A DNA stretch of 64,000 nucleotides from positions 1,488,001 through 1,552,000 of the forward strand of contig OY969110.1 in the NCBI GenBank assembly GCA_963697995.1, in the 5' to 3' direction. The DNA is from MFD00082-c5 sp963697995. Its GTDB lineage: Bacteria; Chlamydiota; Chlamydiia; Chlamydiales; JAJFMB01. How positions within the stretch are numbered: the stretch's first letter is position 1; every line of letters begins with the position of its first letter. The notes under the pieces are model-generated. The model made no database searches, was not told where the DNA came from, and saw only the letters and a program-made list of their open reading frames with translations. Of this stretch, positions 33,873-42,631 are shown piece after piece. Both the position numbers and the translations under genes were made by a program.

Positions 33873-36041
33873 ATGGATACCATTAAGGGGTGTTTGGAGA
33901 GGATCACTTACCACAACCCAGAGACAGGCTTTACAGTGGCTAAAATGGTGCTTCCTCAAAAAAAAGAGGAAGTGTGTGTGGTTGGCACCATGATGGGTGT
34001 TCAGCCAGGGGAAACTTTGTGCTGTGAAGGGCACTGGAAAAGACATCTTTTACACGGCTGGCAGTTTGAAGTGGTCACTTGCCAAATCGCAACTCCAACA
34101 GATATTTTTGGGATTGAAAAGTATTTAGGTTCAGGTCTTGTCAAAGGGATTGGTCGCCATTTTGCCTCAAAAATTGTGGCCACTTTTAAAGAAGAGACTC
34201 TCGATGTGATCGATAAAACGCCCGAGCGATTAAGGGAAGTTGCTGGAATTGGTTTGAAGCGATTAAATACATTGATCGCCAGTTTCAAATCTCAGAAAGA
34301 CGTTAGAAATGTGATGGTTTTCCTTCAGGGAAACGGCGTCTCTCCAAGTTTTGCTGCAAAAATTTATAAGCATTATGGACAAAAAAGTATCGAGATTGTC
34401 AGGCAAGATCCTTACTGCTTAGCTCGTGATATTCATGGAATTGGGTTTAAGTCAGCAGATAAAATTGCTGAAAAATTAGGAATTTCAAAGGAAGATCCTC
34501 AAAGAATTGATGCGGGAGTTGAGTTTGTTTTATTTGAGCTTTCAAACGAAGGGCACGTGTGTTTTCCTCTTGAGCTTTTTATAAAACAGGCTGAAGAGAT
34601 TTTAGAGGTAAAAGCCTCTTCTATTTATCCCCGTCTACCCGTTTTAATCGAGATGCGTCGCATCATTATTGAGCCTTTAGTCGACAAGGGTGTTAACACC
34701 GATTTTATTTGGGTCAAACGCCTCTACTATTCTGAGAGAGGAATCGCTAATGAATTAAAAAGGCTTCAATTTGGGGTCAGTTCCTTAAGGAGTATCGATA
34801 AGGGTAAAGCCATTGATTGGGTTCAAGCCCATTTAGGGATTGAGCTTGCTAAAAATCAGCAAAAAGCGGTTTCTGAGGCCCTTACTGAGAAAGTTATGGT
34901 CATTACAGGGGGACCGGGAACGGGAAAAAGTACCATCACAAAAGCAATTCTTCAAATCACTAAAAAACTCACCCCCAAAATATTACTCACAGCTCCAACG
35001 GGAAGAGCTGCTAAAAGGATGAGTGAGATCACAGGTTTTGGTGCAAAAACGATCCATAGCCTTCTAGAGTTTGATTTTCAAAAGGGGGGCTTTAAAAGAA
35101 ATCAAGAATCCCCCCTTGAGGCAGACCTTATCATAGTCGATGAGGCCAGCATGATCGATACTGTTTTGATGTTTAGCCTCTTGAGAGCGATCCCAAGTTC
35201 TTGCCGCTTAATCATTATAGGAGATGTCAATCAGCTTCCAAGTGTCGGTCCTGGAAATGTTTTAAAAGATATCATCACCTCCCATTCAGTTCCCCTTGTT
35301 GAATTGACAGAGATTTTTAGACAAGCTAAGGGATCTAAAATCATTGTGAATGCTCACCGCGTCAATCAGGGGATCATGCCCGATTTAAAGGCTGAAAAGG
35401 GATCTGATTTTTTCTTTATCGAAACAGAGGAGAAAGAGGATGTTCTTAAGGAAATCGTGAATCTTGTTTCGACAAGGCTTCCCAAGACATACCCTTTTAA
35501 TCCGGTCGATCAGATTCAAGTCTTAAGCCCCATGCGAAAGGGGGTTTTGGGGACGGAAAATTTAAATACGGCTCTTCAGAAGGAGCTTAATCCTAACTCT
35601 TCCCCACAATTCATTGGCGGTAGTTTTTTTGCAAGCGGTGATAAAGTGATGCAAATTCAAAACAACTACGAGAAAGGGGTTTTTAATGGCGATATTGGGC
35701 GGATTGTAGAGATTGATCAGAAGGATGGGATTGCAAGAGTGGATTTTGATGGTCTGATTGTGGAGTACTCGTTTTCAGATTTGGATGAATTGGTTTTGGC
35801 CTATGCGGTTTCAATTCACAAATATCAAGGGTCTGAGGCTGATTGTGTAGTGATTCCTATCCACACGACCCATTTTATGATGCTTAAAAGAAATTTGATT
35901 TATACCGGGGTTACAAGGGGGAAAAAACTTGTCGTTCTTGTGGGGACTAAAAGAGCTTTGGCTATTGGAGTCAGCAATGACGATGTGAAAAATCGGTACA
36001 CAGGGCTTGTCCAAGCCTTGATCAATAAGGTGTTGGTATGA
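33873..36041 (+). CDS. recD2: RecD2-type DNA helicase (SF1B)
   Basis: The 722-residue protein shows the RecD2 layout. N-terminal OB-like and helix-hairpin-helix domain (residues 1-200, VKGIGRHFASKIV, VAGIGLKRLN, DIHGIGFKSADKIAEKLG) precedes the helicase core. Walker A GGPGTGKST is near residue 348, Walker B VDEASMID near 424, GDVNQLPSVGPG is motif III, and TGVTRGKKLVVLVG is motif VI. It is a 5'-3' DNA helicase without RecBC partners. It overlaps the phospholipase D gene by 4 bp. Confidence 0.95.
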   Translation: MDTIKGCLERITYHNPETGFTVAKMVLPQKKEEVCVVGTMMGVQPGETLCCEGHWKRHLLHGWQFEVVTCQIATPTDIFGIEKYLGSGLVKGIGRHFASKIVATFKEETLDVIDKTPERLREVAGIGLKRLNTLIASFKSQKDVRNVMVFLQGNGVSPSFAAKIYKHYGQKSIEIVRQDPYCLARDIHGIGFKSADKIAEKLGISKEDPQRIDAGVEFVLFELSNEGHVCFPLELFIKQAEEILEVKASSIYPRLPVLIEMRRIIIEPLVDKGVNTDFIWVKRLYYSERGIANELKRLQFGVSSLRSIDKGKAIDWVQAHLGIELAKNQQKAVSEALTEKVMVITGGPGTGKSTITKAILQITKKLTPKILLTAPTGRAAKRMSEITGFGAKTIHSLLEFDFQKGGFKRNQESPLEADLIIVDEASMIDTVLMFSLLRAIPSSCRLIIIGDVNQLPSVGPGNVLKDIITSHSVPLVELTEIFRQAKGSKIIVNAHRVNQGIMPDLKAEKGSDFFFIETEEKEDVLKEIVNLVSTRLPKTYPFNPVDQIQVLSPMRKGVLGTENLNTALQKELNPNSSPQFIGGSFFASGDKVMQIQNNYEKGVFNGDIGRIVEIDQKDGIARVDFDGLIVEYSFSDLDELVLAYAVSIHKYQGSEADCVVIPIHTTHFMMLKRNLIYTGVTRGKKLVVLVGTKRALAIGVSNDDVKNRYTGLVQALINKVLV

Positions 36042-37045
36042 AGGCGCGTCAGCTGTTTCTTTCGTTTGTGTTTTTGTTCGTTTTTTTACTTGTGCTCGAG
36101 CAAGTCTCGGCAAGAAAAGCGCCCGTTGTGGGAGAGCCGGCCGAGTTTTACTCAAATGAATTGAGAGATGATTTAAGAGCCTATTATTTAGCGGCCATTC
36201 AAAGAGCTGAATCCTCAATTCTTGTCGCCACTTACACCATGACCGATTACAAATTGATCGATGCGTTAAAGCATAAAAGCGAAAAAGGGGTTTCAGTAAA
36301 AGTGATTTGCGATCCTGAGGCGTGCTCAAAAGAGAATGTTGAGCGGTTAGGAGGGAAAGTTGTCACCTTGCCCTCTGTCGAAAAGGGGTTACTTCACAGA
36401 AAAATTTTAGTGATCGATAACAAAGAAGTGTGGCTTGGTTCCGCTAATTTGACAAGAGATTCTTTAAGGGTGCATGGCAATTTAGTGGCAGCAATAAACA
36501 ACGAGGAGTTAGCTGAAGAGATTAGACTTCGGTTGGAGGAGAAAAGGGCAAAAAAGCAGCATTTTTTGGTGGGGGGACAAGATATTGAGCTTTGGTTTAC
36601 CCCGTATGATCGGGAGGCTACAGAGCGTTTAAAAGAGCTTATTCGGTCGGCTAAAAAGACATTACGGGTTGCTATGTTTACCTTTACGAGAAAAGACTTA
36701 GCCTGGGAGCTGATCGAGGCTTATAAAAGAGGTGTTGATGTCGAGGTCGTCGTTGACGGAAACTCTGGAAAAGGGGCAAGCAAAAATATTGTCAATCTGC
36801 TAGAGCGAGAGGATGTTCCTGTTTTTTTAAGTCGAGGATCGGAACTTCTTCATTACAAATTTATGGAGATCGATGGTAAGATTCTCGTCAATGGTTCTGC
36901 TAATTGGACTTTAGCTGCCTTTACAAAAAATGCCGATTGTTTTTTAGTAATTCACGACTTGAATGAAAAACAAAGAGACACCCTCAACCATTTGTGGCAA
37001 GTGATTGTAGTGGAATCGGAACAAGTGAAAAAGAAGGTGAGATGA
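36038..37045 (+). CDS. Secreted phospholipase D-like protein with two HKD motifs
   Basis: The 335-residue protein has a signal-like hydrophobic N-terminus (residues 1-26) and two PLD half-sites: LLHRKILVIDNKEVWLGSAN near 125 and LLHYKFMEIDGKILVNGSAN near 275. Both HxK-x4-D patterns are complete, which argues for an active fold (phospholipase, nuclease or transphosphatidylase). Chlamydial PLD-like proteins are known, several of them secreted. It overlaps both recD2 and dapB by 4 bp, so it is translationally coupled to both. Confidence 0.88.
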   Translation: MKARQLFLSFVFLFVFLLVLEQVSARKAPVVGEPAEFYSNELRDDLRAYYLAAIQRAESSILVATYTMTDYKLIDALKHKSEKGVSVKVICDPEACSKENVERLGGKVVTLPSVEKGLLHRKILVIDNKEVWLGSANLTRDSLRVHGNLVAAINNEELAEEIRLRLEEKRAKKQHFLVGGQDIELWFTPYDREATERLKELIRSAKKTLRVAMFTFTRKDLAWELIEAYKRGVDVEVVVDGNSGKGASKNIVNLLEREDVPVFLSRGSELLHYKFMEIDGKILVNGSANWTLAAFTKNADCFLVIHDLNEKQRDTLNHLWQVIVVESEQVKKKVR

Positions 37046-37746
37046 AGCTGTTTATAATGGGATTTGGAAAGCTTGGACGAGAGGTGCATAAAGTTGCTCT
37101 CGAAAGAGGGCATGAGATCGTCGGAGTGGGAACCTCTAAAGACCCTTGTTTTAAGGCTCTGACTCAAGCTGATGTGTGCATCGATTGCACAAGTAGGGAA
37201 GCTTTTGAAAAAAATTTACCCGAACTTATCGCCTCAAAGAAGCCCCTGGTGATAGCTACAACCGGTATCGAGTCGTTTTTGCCAACTTTGAGGGAAAGGG
37301 AAGTAGGTTGTCTTTACTGCCCTAACTTTTCGATTGGATTTGCTTGTTTCTCCTATATTGTTCGCGCAGCCGCTTTGATGGGCGATCTGTTTGATGTGGC
37401 GGGCCTTGAGATTCATCACAGCGAAAAAAAAGATGCTCCGAGTGGATCGGCAAAAAAATTGCAGGCCCTTTTTGGAAAAGAGATTCCGTTTTCTTCTGTG
37501 CGAGTTGGCAACTCCTTTGGCACTCACACCCTGTTTTTTGAAGGGAAAGACGATGTGCTCACACTAACGCATCAAGCCAAAGGGCGAGAGGGGTTTGCAA
37601 AAGGGGCCGTTTTAGGAGCTGAGTGGATTTTAAAACGAGATGGTTTTTTTACAATGGAGGATTTTTTTCATGACGCAATCGGTACCTCTTTCGGGGGTTT
37701 TCACAGCTTTGGTGACTCCATTTTGTCAAAAGAATCAATCTATTGA
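37042..37746 (+). CDS. dapB: 4-hydroxy-tetrahydrodipicolinate reductase
   Basis: The start is ATG 37042, preceded by AAGGTGAG and overlapping the PLD stop. The 234-residue protein has the Rossmann GFGKLGREV motif, VCIDCTSREAFEKNL, and the catalytic loop HHSEKKDAPSGSAKK (residues around 130-145). It is shorter than E. coli DapB (273 residues), with the tail domain reduced. It reduces the DapA product towards lysine and meso-diaminopimelate. Its end overlaps dapA by 77 bp. Confidence 0.92.
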   Translation: MKLFIMGFGKLGREVHKVALERGHEIVGVGTSKDPCFKALTQADVCIDCTSREAFEKNLPELIASKKPLVIATTGIESFLPTLREREVGCLYCPNFSIGFACFSYIVRAAALMGDLFDVAGLEIHHSEKKDAPSGSAKKLQALFGKEIPFSSVRVGNSFGTHTLFFEGKDDVLTLTHQAKGREGFAKGAVLGAEWILKRDGFFTMEDFFHDAIGTSFGGFHSFGDSILSKESIY

Positions 37747-38539
37747 TTGGGCAAGTTTTGAACATCTGCTGCTTAGGCAAGAGGGAGTGTCAGGAGTTGT
37801 TCTTCTTGGAACGACAGGAGAGGCCCCTACCCTGGAGGAGGAGGAGAAACGAGAGCTGATACGGCGAGGCAGAGCCCTTGTTCAAATTCCCCTTATAGTG
37901 GGAACGACCTCGTTTGCAACAAAAGAGGTCATCGATCGAAATCAAGTCGCTTTTGATTTAGGAGCTGATGCCGTTATGGTGGCCTCCCCCTATTATAATA
38001 AACCTTCTCAAGAGGGGCTTTATCGCCATTTTATGACCATTGCGGACAAATCGCCTCTTCCTGTGATTCTCTACAATCATCCTGGAAGGACTGGGGTGAC
38101 TATAGAGAAAAAAACTTTGAGTCGTTTAAGTCGTCACGAAAACATTATAGCCCTAAAGGAAGCTTCAGGACGTATTAGCGGTTTTGTCGATGCCCTTGAA
38201 GCCGCTGCCGATTTACCTTGTTTTTCAGGAGATGATTCGTTGATAGAACCTGCGATTGCTTTAGGTGCAAAAGGGGTGATTTCAGTGCTGAGCAATTTAA
38301 TCCCTAAGAGAATCGTGGAAATTGTCGATTTACTTCTTAAACAAACAAGTGTTGATTTATCAGACTTAAATCCCTTTCTCGATGTTTTGAGATTAGATAC
38401 AAATCCGGTACCGATCAAAGCGCTTTTGTCAACAATGGGTCTTTGTTCTAAAACGGTGAGATTGCCTCTTTGTGAAATGGATGTCGAGGTGAATCTCAAA
38501 GCTATTTGTGAAAAGAGCCCCTTGTTAGTGTCGATTTAG
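37670..38539 (+). CDS. dapA: 4-hydroxy-tetrahydrodipicolinate synthase
   Basis: I place the start at ATG 37670, with GGAGG at 37656-37660, inside the dapB coding region in another frame. The 289-residue protein has the GTTGE motif (residues 47-51), YNHPGRTGV with Tyr135, and the Schiff-base lysine K163 in IIALKEASG. It condenses pyruvate with aspartate semialdehyde, the first committed step to diaminopimelate. The 77-bp out-of-frame overlap with dapB is unusually long and implies tight coupling. Confidence 0.95.
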   Translation: MTQSVPLSGVFTALVTPFCQKNQSIDWASFEHLLLRQEGVSGVVLLGTTGEAPTLEEEEKRELIRRGRALVQIPLIVGTTSFATKEVIDRNQVAFDLGADAVMVASPYYNKPSQEGLYRHFMTIADKSPLPVILYNHPGRTGVTIEKKTLSRLSRHENIIALKEASGRISGFVDALEAAADLPCFSGDDSLIEPAIALGAKGVISVLSNLIPKRIVEIVDLLLKQTSVDLSDLNPFLDVLRLDTNPVPIKALLSTMGLCSKTVRLPLCEMDVEVNLKAICEKSPLLVSI

Positions 38540-38547
38540 GAGTATAT

Positions 38548-39723
38548 GTGAAGAGAAATCCTTGTTTTGCCAAGTTGGTAACAAATTATCTATTTCAAGA
38601 GATAGCAAAGCGAAAAAAAAAGTTTATCGAAGCTCATCCTGAAGCTCGCGTGATTTCATTGGGGGTTGGGGATACGACTCTTCCTCTTGTGTCTGAAGTT
38701 ACTGAAGAGATGAGTAAAAAGGCTAAAGCTCTTGGGACAACTGTTGGGTATACAGGTTATCCCGATCTACAGGGCAGCTTGCCTTTGAGAGAGGCGATTG
38801 TTAAAAGATTCTACAAGGGACTTATCGGGGTAGATGAGGTGTTTTTGCAAGATGGGGCAAAGCCTGAGATAGGAAGATTACAACTTTTTTTTGGTAAAGA
38901 CACAACCCTTGCTCTACAAGACCCCACTTATCCAGCTTACCGCGACACAGCAATCGCTGTAGGATATGAAAATTTGACCTATATGGATTGTTTGGAGGAG
39001 ACTCATTTTTTTGGCCAGCTTAAAGGGGCAGCCGATTTGATTTATTTTTGTTCTCCAAATAATCCAACGGGTGTTGTGGCGACTAAACCTCAGCTTGAAG
39101 AGTTGATTTCAGAGGCGAAAAAAAGGGGGGCTTTTATAGTTTTTGACAGCGCTTATGCCAGTTTTATTCAGGACAAGACACTGCCAAAATCGATTTTTGA
39201 GGTGGAAGGGGGCTTGAAGGCTGCAATAGAGGTGGGCTCTTTTTCAAAGCTTGCCGGTTTTACTGGGGTCCGCCTGGGATGGACCGTGGTCCCTAAACAT
39301 TTACAGTTTGAAGATGGAACCTATGTGATAGACGATTTTAAGAGGCTTCACGCCACTTTTTTTAATGGGCCTTCAAATGTAGCAGAAGCTGGAGCCTTGG
39401 GCGCTTTAAGCGATAAGGGTTTTAAGGGGGTCATCGAAGGGGTTAACTATTATATGGAGAATGCTAAACTTATAAAAGAGTGTTTAACGGGGCTGAACTT
39501 AAAGTGTTTCGGGGGTGAAAATGCTCCTTATGTTTGGGTAAAAGTCAATAAACCCTCTTGGGAGGCGTTTGATCTCTTTTTGGAAAAATACCAGATCGTG
39601 ACGACGCCAGGAGTTGGTTTTGGGCCTTGTGGGGAAGGGTTTTTGCGCTTTAGCGCTTTTGGAAAAAGAGAAGATGTAATAGAGGCAATTAAAAGAATGG
39701 AAAATACTGCTGCACTTTTTTAA
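38548..39723 (+). CDS. dapL: LL-diaminopimelate aminotransferase
   Basis: The 391-residue PLP enzyme starts at GTG 38548 with AGGAG upstream. Features are VISLGVGDTTLPL, YPDLQGSLPLREAI, CSPNNPTGVV and the cofactor lysine K234 in VGSFSKLAGFTGVRLGW. DapL converts tetrahydrodipicolinate directly to LL-diaminopimelate and replaces dapD/C/E; this route was described in plants and Chlamydia. With dapA and dapB it supplies the peptidoglycan precursor. Confidence 0.95.
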   Translation: MKRNPCFAKLVTNYLFQEIAKRKKKFIEAHPEARVISLGVGDTTLPLVSEVTEEMSKKAKALGTTVGYTGYPDLQGSLPLREAIVKRFYKGLIGVDEVFLQDGAKPEIGRLQLFFGKDTTLALQDPTYPAYRDTAIAVGYENLTYMDCLEETHFFGQLKGAADLIYFCSPNNPTGVVATKPQLEELISEAKKRGAFIVFDSAYASFIQDKTLPKSIFEVEGGLKAAIEVGSFSKLAGFTGVRLGWTVVPKHLQFEDGTYVIDDFKRLHATFFNGPSNVAEAGALGALSDKGFKGVIEGVNYYMENAKLIKECLTGLNLKCFGGENAPYVWVKVNKPSWEAFDLFLEKYQIVTTPGVGFGPCGEGFLRFSAFGKREDVIEAIKRMENTAALF

Positions 39724-39741
39724 AGAGACAGCAGTATTTTT
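39703..39741 (+). terminator. Terminator of the dap cluster
   Basis: A 10-bp stem AATACTGCTG (39703-39712) and CAGCAGTATT (39729-39738) is followed by a T-run (TTTTTA). The left arm lies inside the last codons of dapL. Confidence 0.75.
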
Positions 39742-39749
39742 AGATGAAT

Positions 39750-40082
39750 CTATCTTTTTAAAAGAGCATCTCTGATGACGCCAACAACTCCTGTTAAGCC
39801 ACCACCAGTTAAGGCACTAACGCCCACGTTTAACAAAAGAGATGTCAAGTCAAAATGACTCTCTCCTGTAGCGCCAGTAGCAGCAGCTGCAGCTGTTGCG
39901 CTAGCTCCGCTTGAAGCTAAAAGTCCTAAAGCCTTAAGAGCGAAATCTCCAAGACCACCACCGATAAGACCTGAAACTGTGTTTCCTGCCGTTCCAAGGC
40001 TTTTGTCTCCCAAAGCCTTACCTGCAACGTTTCCCCCAACAGCTCCACTCAATAAAGATAGAACAAGATTCAACATATCCAT
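39750..40082 (-). CDS. Glycine/alanine-rich small membrane-associated protein
   Basis: From ATG 40082, with AAGGAG eight bases upstream, the protein has about 110 residues. It is made of glycine-zipper-like helices (LSLLSGAVGGNVAGKALGDKS, GLIGGGLGDFALKALGLLAS, a poly-Ala stretch AAAAATGAT) and a short basic end (RDALLKR). Small proteins of this type occur in several phyla without a known function. The gene stands alone, convergent with dapL. Confidence 0.7.
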   Translation of the reverse strand: MDMLNLVLSLLSGAVGGNVAGKALGDKSLGTAGNTVSGLIGGGLGDFALKALGLLASSGASATAAAAATGATGESHFDLTSLLLNVGVSALTGGGLTGVVGVIRDALLKR

Positions 40083-40235
40083 TTTTTTTCTCCTTGGTTG
40101 CCAAAGCTTTTTTTTATCCAAAAATGATTATTTTCGTCAACTTGTTTTTAAAAAAAAATAAAAGGTTCCTCTTTCTTTTCTTTTTTTTCCAAAGATGGTA
40201 TACGGGCCCGGTTAAAAAAAGGGAGGTTTGTAAAA

Positions 40236-40646
40236 GTGTCTCAGTCAGTTTTTTTAAATTGTGTGGCCGATGGGTTGTTGCTCGATGTTTTTGGGATGGC
40301 ATGTCTTGCAGGGGGAGCTGCCCAAGGAGCTCCTCTTCTTGTCATGGGGGTGACCTTAAGTGTCGTTCAACTTGCAAAAATTAAGTTAAACCAGTACACT
40401 TCACAAGGATGTCTTAAGCTTCAGAAGTGTTTGAGCGGCGAAAGGGTGAAAAAATTTAGGGTTTTAGCGGCCTGTTTTTCTTTACTTGTTTGTGAAATTT
40501 CGATCCCAGTCAGTGTTATTGTCGCTTTTGTCGTGGCAATTTTGACTGCCGTCACTCTTCCTGTTGTTCTCGCTCAAAGACAGAAAAAAGTTAAGAAGGT
40601 TTTTGTAAGTAAGGGTTTTACTCCTCCCCCTGCGGGTTTTTTTTAA
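40236..40646 (+). CDS. Small protein with long bilobed hydrophobic segment
   Basis: The 136-residue frame starts at GTG 40236 with GGGAGG nearby. Hydrophobic residues 12-45 and 72-108 flank a basic middle (LKLQKCLSGERVKK), and the second block is long enough for a membrane hairpin. This resembles the bilobed hydrophobic domain of chlamydial inclusion membrane proteins, but that resemblance is only topological. It precedes marC by 11 bp. The family is not recognised. Confidence 0.6.
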   Translation: MSQSVFLNCVADGLLLDVFGMACLAGGAAQGAPLLVMGVTLSVVQLAKIKLNQYTSQGCLKLQKCLSGERVKKFRVLAACFSLLVCEISIPVSVIVAFVVAILTAVTLPVVLAQRQKKVKKVFVSKGFTPPPAGFF

Positions 40647-40657
40647 GGAATTGAAGA

Positions 40658-41248
40658 ATGTCTGAATCGGTTTTTGTCATAGCTAACATTTTCTTTTTCG
40701 TCACAAACCCGATAGGGAATGCACCTGCGATTTTGGCTATGTTGAAAGATTTTGACGTCAAAACGCAGATGAAAATTCTTTTTAGAGAAGTGCTTGCAGC
40801 TTTCTTAATCGCCGTTTTTTTTCAGTTTTTTGGGGAAGTGTTTTTTGGAAATCTCTTGCAAGTAAAACCGTATGCCACTTCTATTACTGGAGGAGTGTTG
40901 CTTTTTTTGGTCGCCTTTGAGATGATTTTCCCAAAACATCAAGCTGAAACTGCAGCCCTTAAGAAGGAGCCGTTTATCGTTCCCATTGCAACCCCCCTTC
41001 TTTCAGGTCCTGGGCTTTTAACGATTATTATGCTTTATTCAACCCAAGAGCAAGATAATCTCAAAATCTTTATGGCGATCACTCTTGCCTGGATTGGGGT
41101 CACCGCGGTGCTTTTTTTAACTCCTTTCCTCAAAAGGTTATTAGGGGACAGGGGGTTAGTCGCCCTTGAGCAACTCATGGGGATGTTGCTGTCGATGATG
41201 GCGATGGAAATGATTATCAATGGAATAAAACTGTTTTTAAAAACTTGA
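40658..41248 (+). CDS. MarC family membrane protein (first of two)
   Basis: The 196-residue protein has about six membrane helices and MarC motifs: FFFVTNPIGNAPAILAML (residues 11-28), VLLFLVAFEMIF and PFIVPIATPLLSGPGLLTIIMLYS. The next gene encodes a second MarC protein. MarC/YchE family function is unsettled despite the antibiotic-resistance name. It is followed by 10 bp and then the second copy. Confidence 0.9.
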   Translation: MSESVFVIANIFFFVTNPIGNAPAILAMLKDFDVKTQMKILFREVLAAFLIAVFFQFFGEVFFGNLLQVKPYATSITGGVLLFLVAFEMIFPKHQAETAALKKEPFIVPIATPLLSGPGLLTIIMLYSTQEQDNLKIFMAITLAWIGVTAVLFLTPFLKRLLGDRGLVALEQLMGMLLSMMAMEMIINGIKLFLKT

Positions 41249-41258
41249 GAGGTCTTTA

Positions 41259-41858
41259 ATGTCACTTTTCCCAATCGCCCTTGTTTTATTTTTGATAATG
41301 GATCCCTTTGGTAGCGTCGCAAGTTTTTATAAAATGGTGGGGCATCTGCCGAGGAAAAGGCAGTTTGCGATTCTCTTAAGAGAAATGGCAATTGTTTTGA
41401 TTCTTGCCTACCTTTTCTTATTTTTAGGGGATGTGATCTTTCAGTTTTTAGGTATAAGCGAGACCACAGCGCGCCTCTCCTCAGGTGTCATTTTATTTCT
41501 TGTAGCCCTTGGAATCCTTTTTAGAGGAAGTAACTACATCAGGGGGAAAATTAAGGAAAGAGAGGAGCCTTTTATTATTCCTCTTGCGATCCCTTTGATC
41601 GCAGGTCCCGGTTTTTTGGCAACTGTTATGCTTTATTCAAACATCCAACCGGACACCGAGATTTTGCTTCTTGCAGTACTCATCGCCTGGATCAGTTCAT
41701 TTTTAGTTTTAGCTCTGACGCCAGAGCTCATTGGCTTTCTTGGGGTGAATGGTCTTTTAGCTGTTGAAAAATTAATGGGAATGATCTTGATCTTTTTAGC
41801 TGTTCAGCGTTTTTTAGATGGAGTGAAACACTTCATGACCCACTATCTCAATGCATAA
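41259..41858 (+). CDS. MarC family membrane protein (second of two)
   Basis: The 199-residue protein is a diverged paralogue of the gene before it, with IMDPFGSVASFYKMV, FLVALGILF and PFIIPLAIPLIAGPGFLATVMLYS in the same places. Tandem paralogues could form a heteromeric transporter, though nothing in the sequence proves it. It overlaps truA by 8 bp, indicating coupled translation. Confidence 0.9.
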   Translation: MSLFPIALVLFLIMDPFGSVASFYKMVGHLPRKRQFAILLREMAIVLILAYLFLFLGDVIFQFLGISETTARLSSGVILFLVALGILFRGSNYIRGKIKEREEPFIIPLAIPLIAGPGFLATVMLYSNIQPDTEILLLAVLIAWISSFLVLALTPELIGFLGVNGLLAVEKLMGMILIFLAVQRFLDGVKHFMTHYLNA

Positions 41859-42588
41859 TTTAAAGTTAATCGTCTGCTACGATGGGACTGATTTTTTTGG
41901 GTTTCAAGAAGCCTTGAGCGGAAGAACCGTGGTCTCTGTCTTAAGAGAGGCTTTTTTTCAGATTTTTCAAATGAGTTTATCGATTGAGGGGGCAAGTCGC
42001 ACCGATAGAGGTGTTCATGCAAAAGGGCAGGTGGTTTCTGTTTTAGTCCCAAGAATGGTTTCAGATCTGCAATACCATTTAAATCGGTTGTTGCCAAAAG
42101 ATATTGTCGTATTATCGTGTGTTGAGGTGGAACTGTCATTTCATCCCACCTTGGAGGCTATCGGTAAGGAGTACCACTACAATGTCTCTTTTGCCCCTTT
42201 CCAGAACCCCTTTGAGAGGTTTACCCACTGGCATGCACCGATAAGAAAGATTGATTTAAGGGGACTTGAAGAGGCAAGAGAGTTTCTTCTTAAAACAACC
42301 GATTTTTCAGGATTTACCCCCACAAAAAAAAGAGAGGAGTATTCTCACTGTAGGAGAACTCTTTGCCGTTTAGAGATTCTCTTTAAAGAAGACACCTTTC
42401 AAATCCAAATTGTTGGAGACGCTTTTTTGTATCGGATGGCAAGAATTATTTCAGGCACCCTTGTTATGGCCGCCTCCTCTCGGTTAAATGATTTAGAGAA
42501 AAAAATAGAAAAGGGAGATCGCTCTCTTCTTGGAATAACAGCTCCTCCTCACGGATTAACTTTATTTAAGGTGTTTTATAATAATTAA
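41851..42588 (+). CDS. truA: tRNA pseudouridine(38-40) synthase
   Basis: The 245-residue protein carries TruA motifs: YDGTDFFGFQ at residues 10-19, GASRTDRGVHAKGQVV with the catalytic Asp, EYHYNV, TDFSGFT and FLYRMARIISGTLV. It converts uridines 38-40 of many tRNAs. Start ATG 41851 lies within the last codons of the second marC gene. Confidence 0.95.
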   Translation: MHNLKLIVCYDGTDFFGFQEALSGRTVVSVLREAFFQIFQMSLSIEGASRTDRGVHAKGQVVSVLVPRMVSDLQYHLNRLLPKDIVVLSCVEVELSFHPTLEAIGKEYHYNVSFAPFQNPFERFTHWHAPIRKIDLRGLEEAREFLLKTTDFSGFTPTKKREEYSHCRRTLCRLEILFKEDTFQIQIVGDAFLYRMARIISGTLVMAASSRLNDLEKKIEKGDRSLLGITAPPHGLTLFKVFYNN

Positions 42589-42631
42589 TAAACCAATTAT
42601 AATTGCATTGTAATATATAATTGGTTTATAA

